Below, piece after piece: positions 62,193 to 64,000 of a stretch of DNA of 64,000 bases. A model generated the notes under the pieces. It was not told where the DNA came from and searched no databases. It was given only the letters and a program-made list of their open reading frames with translations. Origin of the DNA: Archilochus colubris (Eukaryota; Chordata; Aves; Apodiformes; Trochilidae); the NCBI GenBank assembly GCA_023079485.1, contig CM041083.1, forward strand, positions 110,773,554-110,837,553. Direction: 5' to 3'. The position numbers and the translations under genes were made by a program. Position 1 is the first letter of the stretch. Each line of letters starts with the position of its first letter.

Positions 62193-64000
62193 GATTTTTG
62201 ATGACTACAGCACTGTCTGCCCATCTTTTCTGTTCTAATCATCTCTGGAGACCAGCTATGTTGTCTACATAAAAATCCCCAAACAAATGTGATATAAAAT
62301 GGGAACTCTGTTTACATGAATCACATTGGCACAGTCACTATTATATTGACACTGGATTTATTTGCAATAGTCAGGGCAAGTACTTCATATGTCTTCATTC
62401 AGTCTCACCTACAAAAACTGCTTAAAAGAGGTGAGATGAATAGCACCTTTAAATTACTTCTTACATGATATCTGAGACACCCAGCTTTTGGATAACTCTG
62501 CTTACATCAGATGACTCTCAACCAACTTTCCTTTCATTCATCCTTAATTTTCTCATCTCCAGAATGTTAACAATTTTACTGCCAAATGCCAAAGGAGTGC
62601 TGTACGGATTAAGAGGGCTGAAACCTTCAGCTGAAAGTTGCCACTCATATGAAAGATATTCCTTTCCTGTTTTGTGATAAATTGAAGCTGGTTAAATGAC
62701 AATGGTGCCCCAGGACACAACAAAAAACAATCCCACACCAGAGCACTTCAAAAAAGCAAATTCTCTGCAAAGAAAAAAGAAATAACTGTGAGGGCAAAGG
62801 GCAACATTTTTCATCACTTTCTTCCAAATGTTTTAGATCAGTTTAACTTAAATACACAATAGTTTGAACTGGTTATTACAGAACACTATCCTTCAAGGTC
62901 TTACCATCCCTAGATTGATGGGCATTGAAGACAGCAAATATGTCTGGCATATTGGATTTCTACACCATATTAGTAAGGCTGTTTCAAGATTTTCATCAAG
63001 AATGGAACCTATTAAAGTCTCTCTCACACTCTTCTGGCTTTTATAGCATGCTTTGGAGAACTGTGTGCTCTTTTTTCCTGTCCATGACCAGGAAGTCTAT
63101 AGAAAACACTTTCAACTGTTTAATTTGACCTTTCACCTCTAGGCTTTTGCCTAATCTTCAAATTTGAATAGGAGGTATAGCTGAGCTTTTTTTCCCCCTG
63201 TCTCTAAGTAACTAGGTGAATTCCTTAAGGGACCAGACACACATCTAAAATTGGGACTCTTTTGGTATTGGACTACTTTGTTAGTGGCTGTGAACAAGAA
63301 ACAGATGTGAAATATCTGTGTTTGAAACTTAGTGACCCAGAAAGACAAGGGCTAATCCAGATCATTTTAAATGAAATCTGCCACCCTTTGACCACCTTGA
63401 GATACACGCACATACTCAGGAATATCCCATCTCAGCAGACAGTAACAAATAGAAACCCTGGGGACTTTTATACATCTTTATGTTAATTATGAACTCAGAT
63501 GCAGTTCAAGATTTGAACAAAAGAAAAAAAATGGATTCCACATTCATGTTTTTTCCTGGTACCTATCAGCCTCCTTTCCATTTAGAAAGCTGTCATCCAC
63601 CACTTCTTAAGAAGTGGAGAAGAGAGAGAATGCAAAAGAAGCAACAGATGTATAATCAAAACTTTTATCTACTTAGTTTGGCTCAATCCTTGCTGGGTAT
63701 CTCACAGCATCTTATGGTAACACTGAAATAATTGCCCTTTCTTCACCAAGGACACCTAGGCTGGTACCACAGTCAGCAGAGGGTGACAGGGCAGAATTCA
63801 AAGAGCAATGGGGTGGGGGCTGATGGAGCAATTCACTAATTAGACTCCTCCATGAACTCTTTTTCTTCTGTCAAAATTATGGAGAACTTTAGGCTGGAGG
63901 AGATGCCATTCCCACCCTTGTTTCCAAACACTAAATTCACACTGCATACATATATATATGCAGTAAAAGTAAACTGCTTCCGCTGCACTCTAACTTGCTT

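Larger units (their letters stand above)
55646..64000 (-). other. ERG: Sequence upstream of the MASTIK promoter, intron of longer ERG isoforms
   Basis: This is the 5' flank of the short isoform. For longer isoforms, whose first coding exon is not in the window, it would be intronic. It holds a possible ancient repeat relic (55814-55950), A-runs at 56.8 kb, a possible LTR (57.59-57.98 kb), CR1 pieces at 58.23-58.40 and 61.89-62.19 kb, and a CTCF-like motif at 61353-61370. I searched for the alternative N-terminal exon (MIQTV-type) and did not see it. Confidence 0.65.

Noticed and set aside
55646..64000. Search for the MIQTV-type first coding exon of longer ERG isoforms
   Set aside because: No sequence encoding it with a splice donor was seen.
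1..64000. CRISPR arrays, operons, tRNA or rRNA genes, phage or plasmid modules, or a second gene
   Set aside because: None is visible; the window is an intron-rich vertebrate locus explained by ERG, repeats and non-coding DNA.

Overview
This window is vertebrate nuclear DNA, most likely from a bird. It is AT-rich and almost entirely non-coding, with short exons bounded by GT/AG splice sites. It carries fragments of the avian LINE CR1, in both orientations, with typical 3' ends (copies of ATTCTATG), plus simple repeats and A/T runs. No bacterial-type gene structure, operon, CRISPR array or rRNA/tRNA gene is visible.

The whole window is a partial copy of one gene, ERG, an ETS-family transcription factor, on the minus strand. 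Sense-strand order is right to left. The window holds an alternative first coding exon (MASTIK, 55417-55434) with its promoter just above 55435; a 218-bp exon (25151-25368); a 152-bp exon (11000-11151); the 204-bp exon carrying the Pointed (PNT/SAM) domain (7881-8084); an 81-bp exon (6841-6921); and a 72-bp exon (4753-4824). All junction phases agree, and the sizes match those I recall for mammalian ERG. Spliced together they encode about the first 248 residues of the short isoform. The exons for the central region, the ETS DNA-binding domain and the C-terminus were not found and should lie before position 1. The exon for the longer N-terminus of other isoforms was not found and should lie beyond 64000.

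The introns measure about 30.0 kb (25369-55416), 13.8 kb (11152-25150), 2.9 kb (8085-10999), 1.0 kb (6922-7880) and 2.0 kb (4825-6840), plus at least 4.75 kb of the next one. The first intron has candidate regulatory DNA. The best is a block near 47.2-47.5 kb with ETS, GATA, E-box, MYB-like and MEIS-like motifs, about 8 kb downstream of the MASTIK promoter, which is where I would look for the counterpart of the ERG +85 blood stem-cell enhancer. Other candidates are a GATA/RUNX/E-box group near 16.8 kb and a strong CTCF-like motif at 61.35 kb upstream of the promoter.

Repeats are sparse: five CR1 fragments, a possible ERVL-type LTR, a MIR-like piece, several possible ancient amniote repeat relics, a 355-bp polypyrimidine CTCCT array at 708-1062 (GGAGA in the ERG transcript), and several microsatellites. 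I saw no second protein-coding gene. Most open frames come from low-complexity sequence or are of a length expected by chance.
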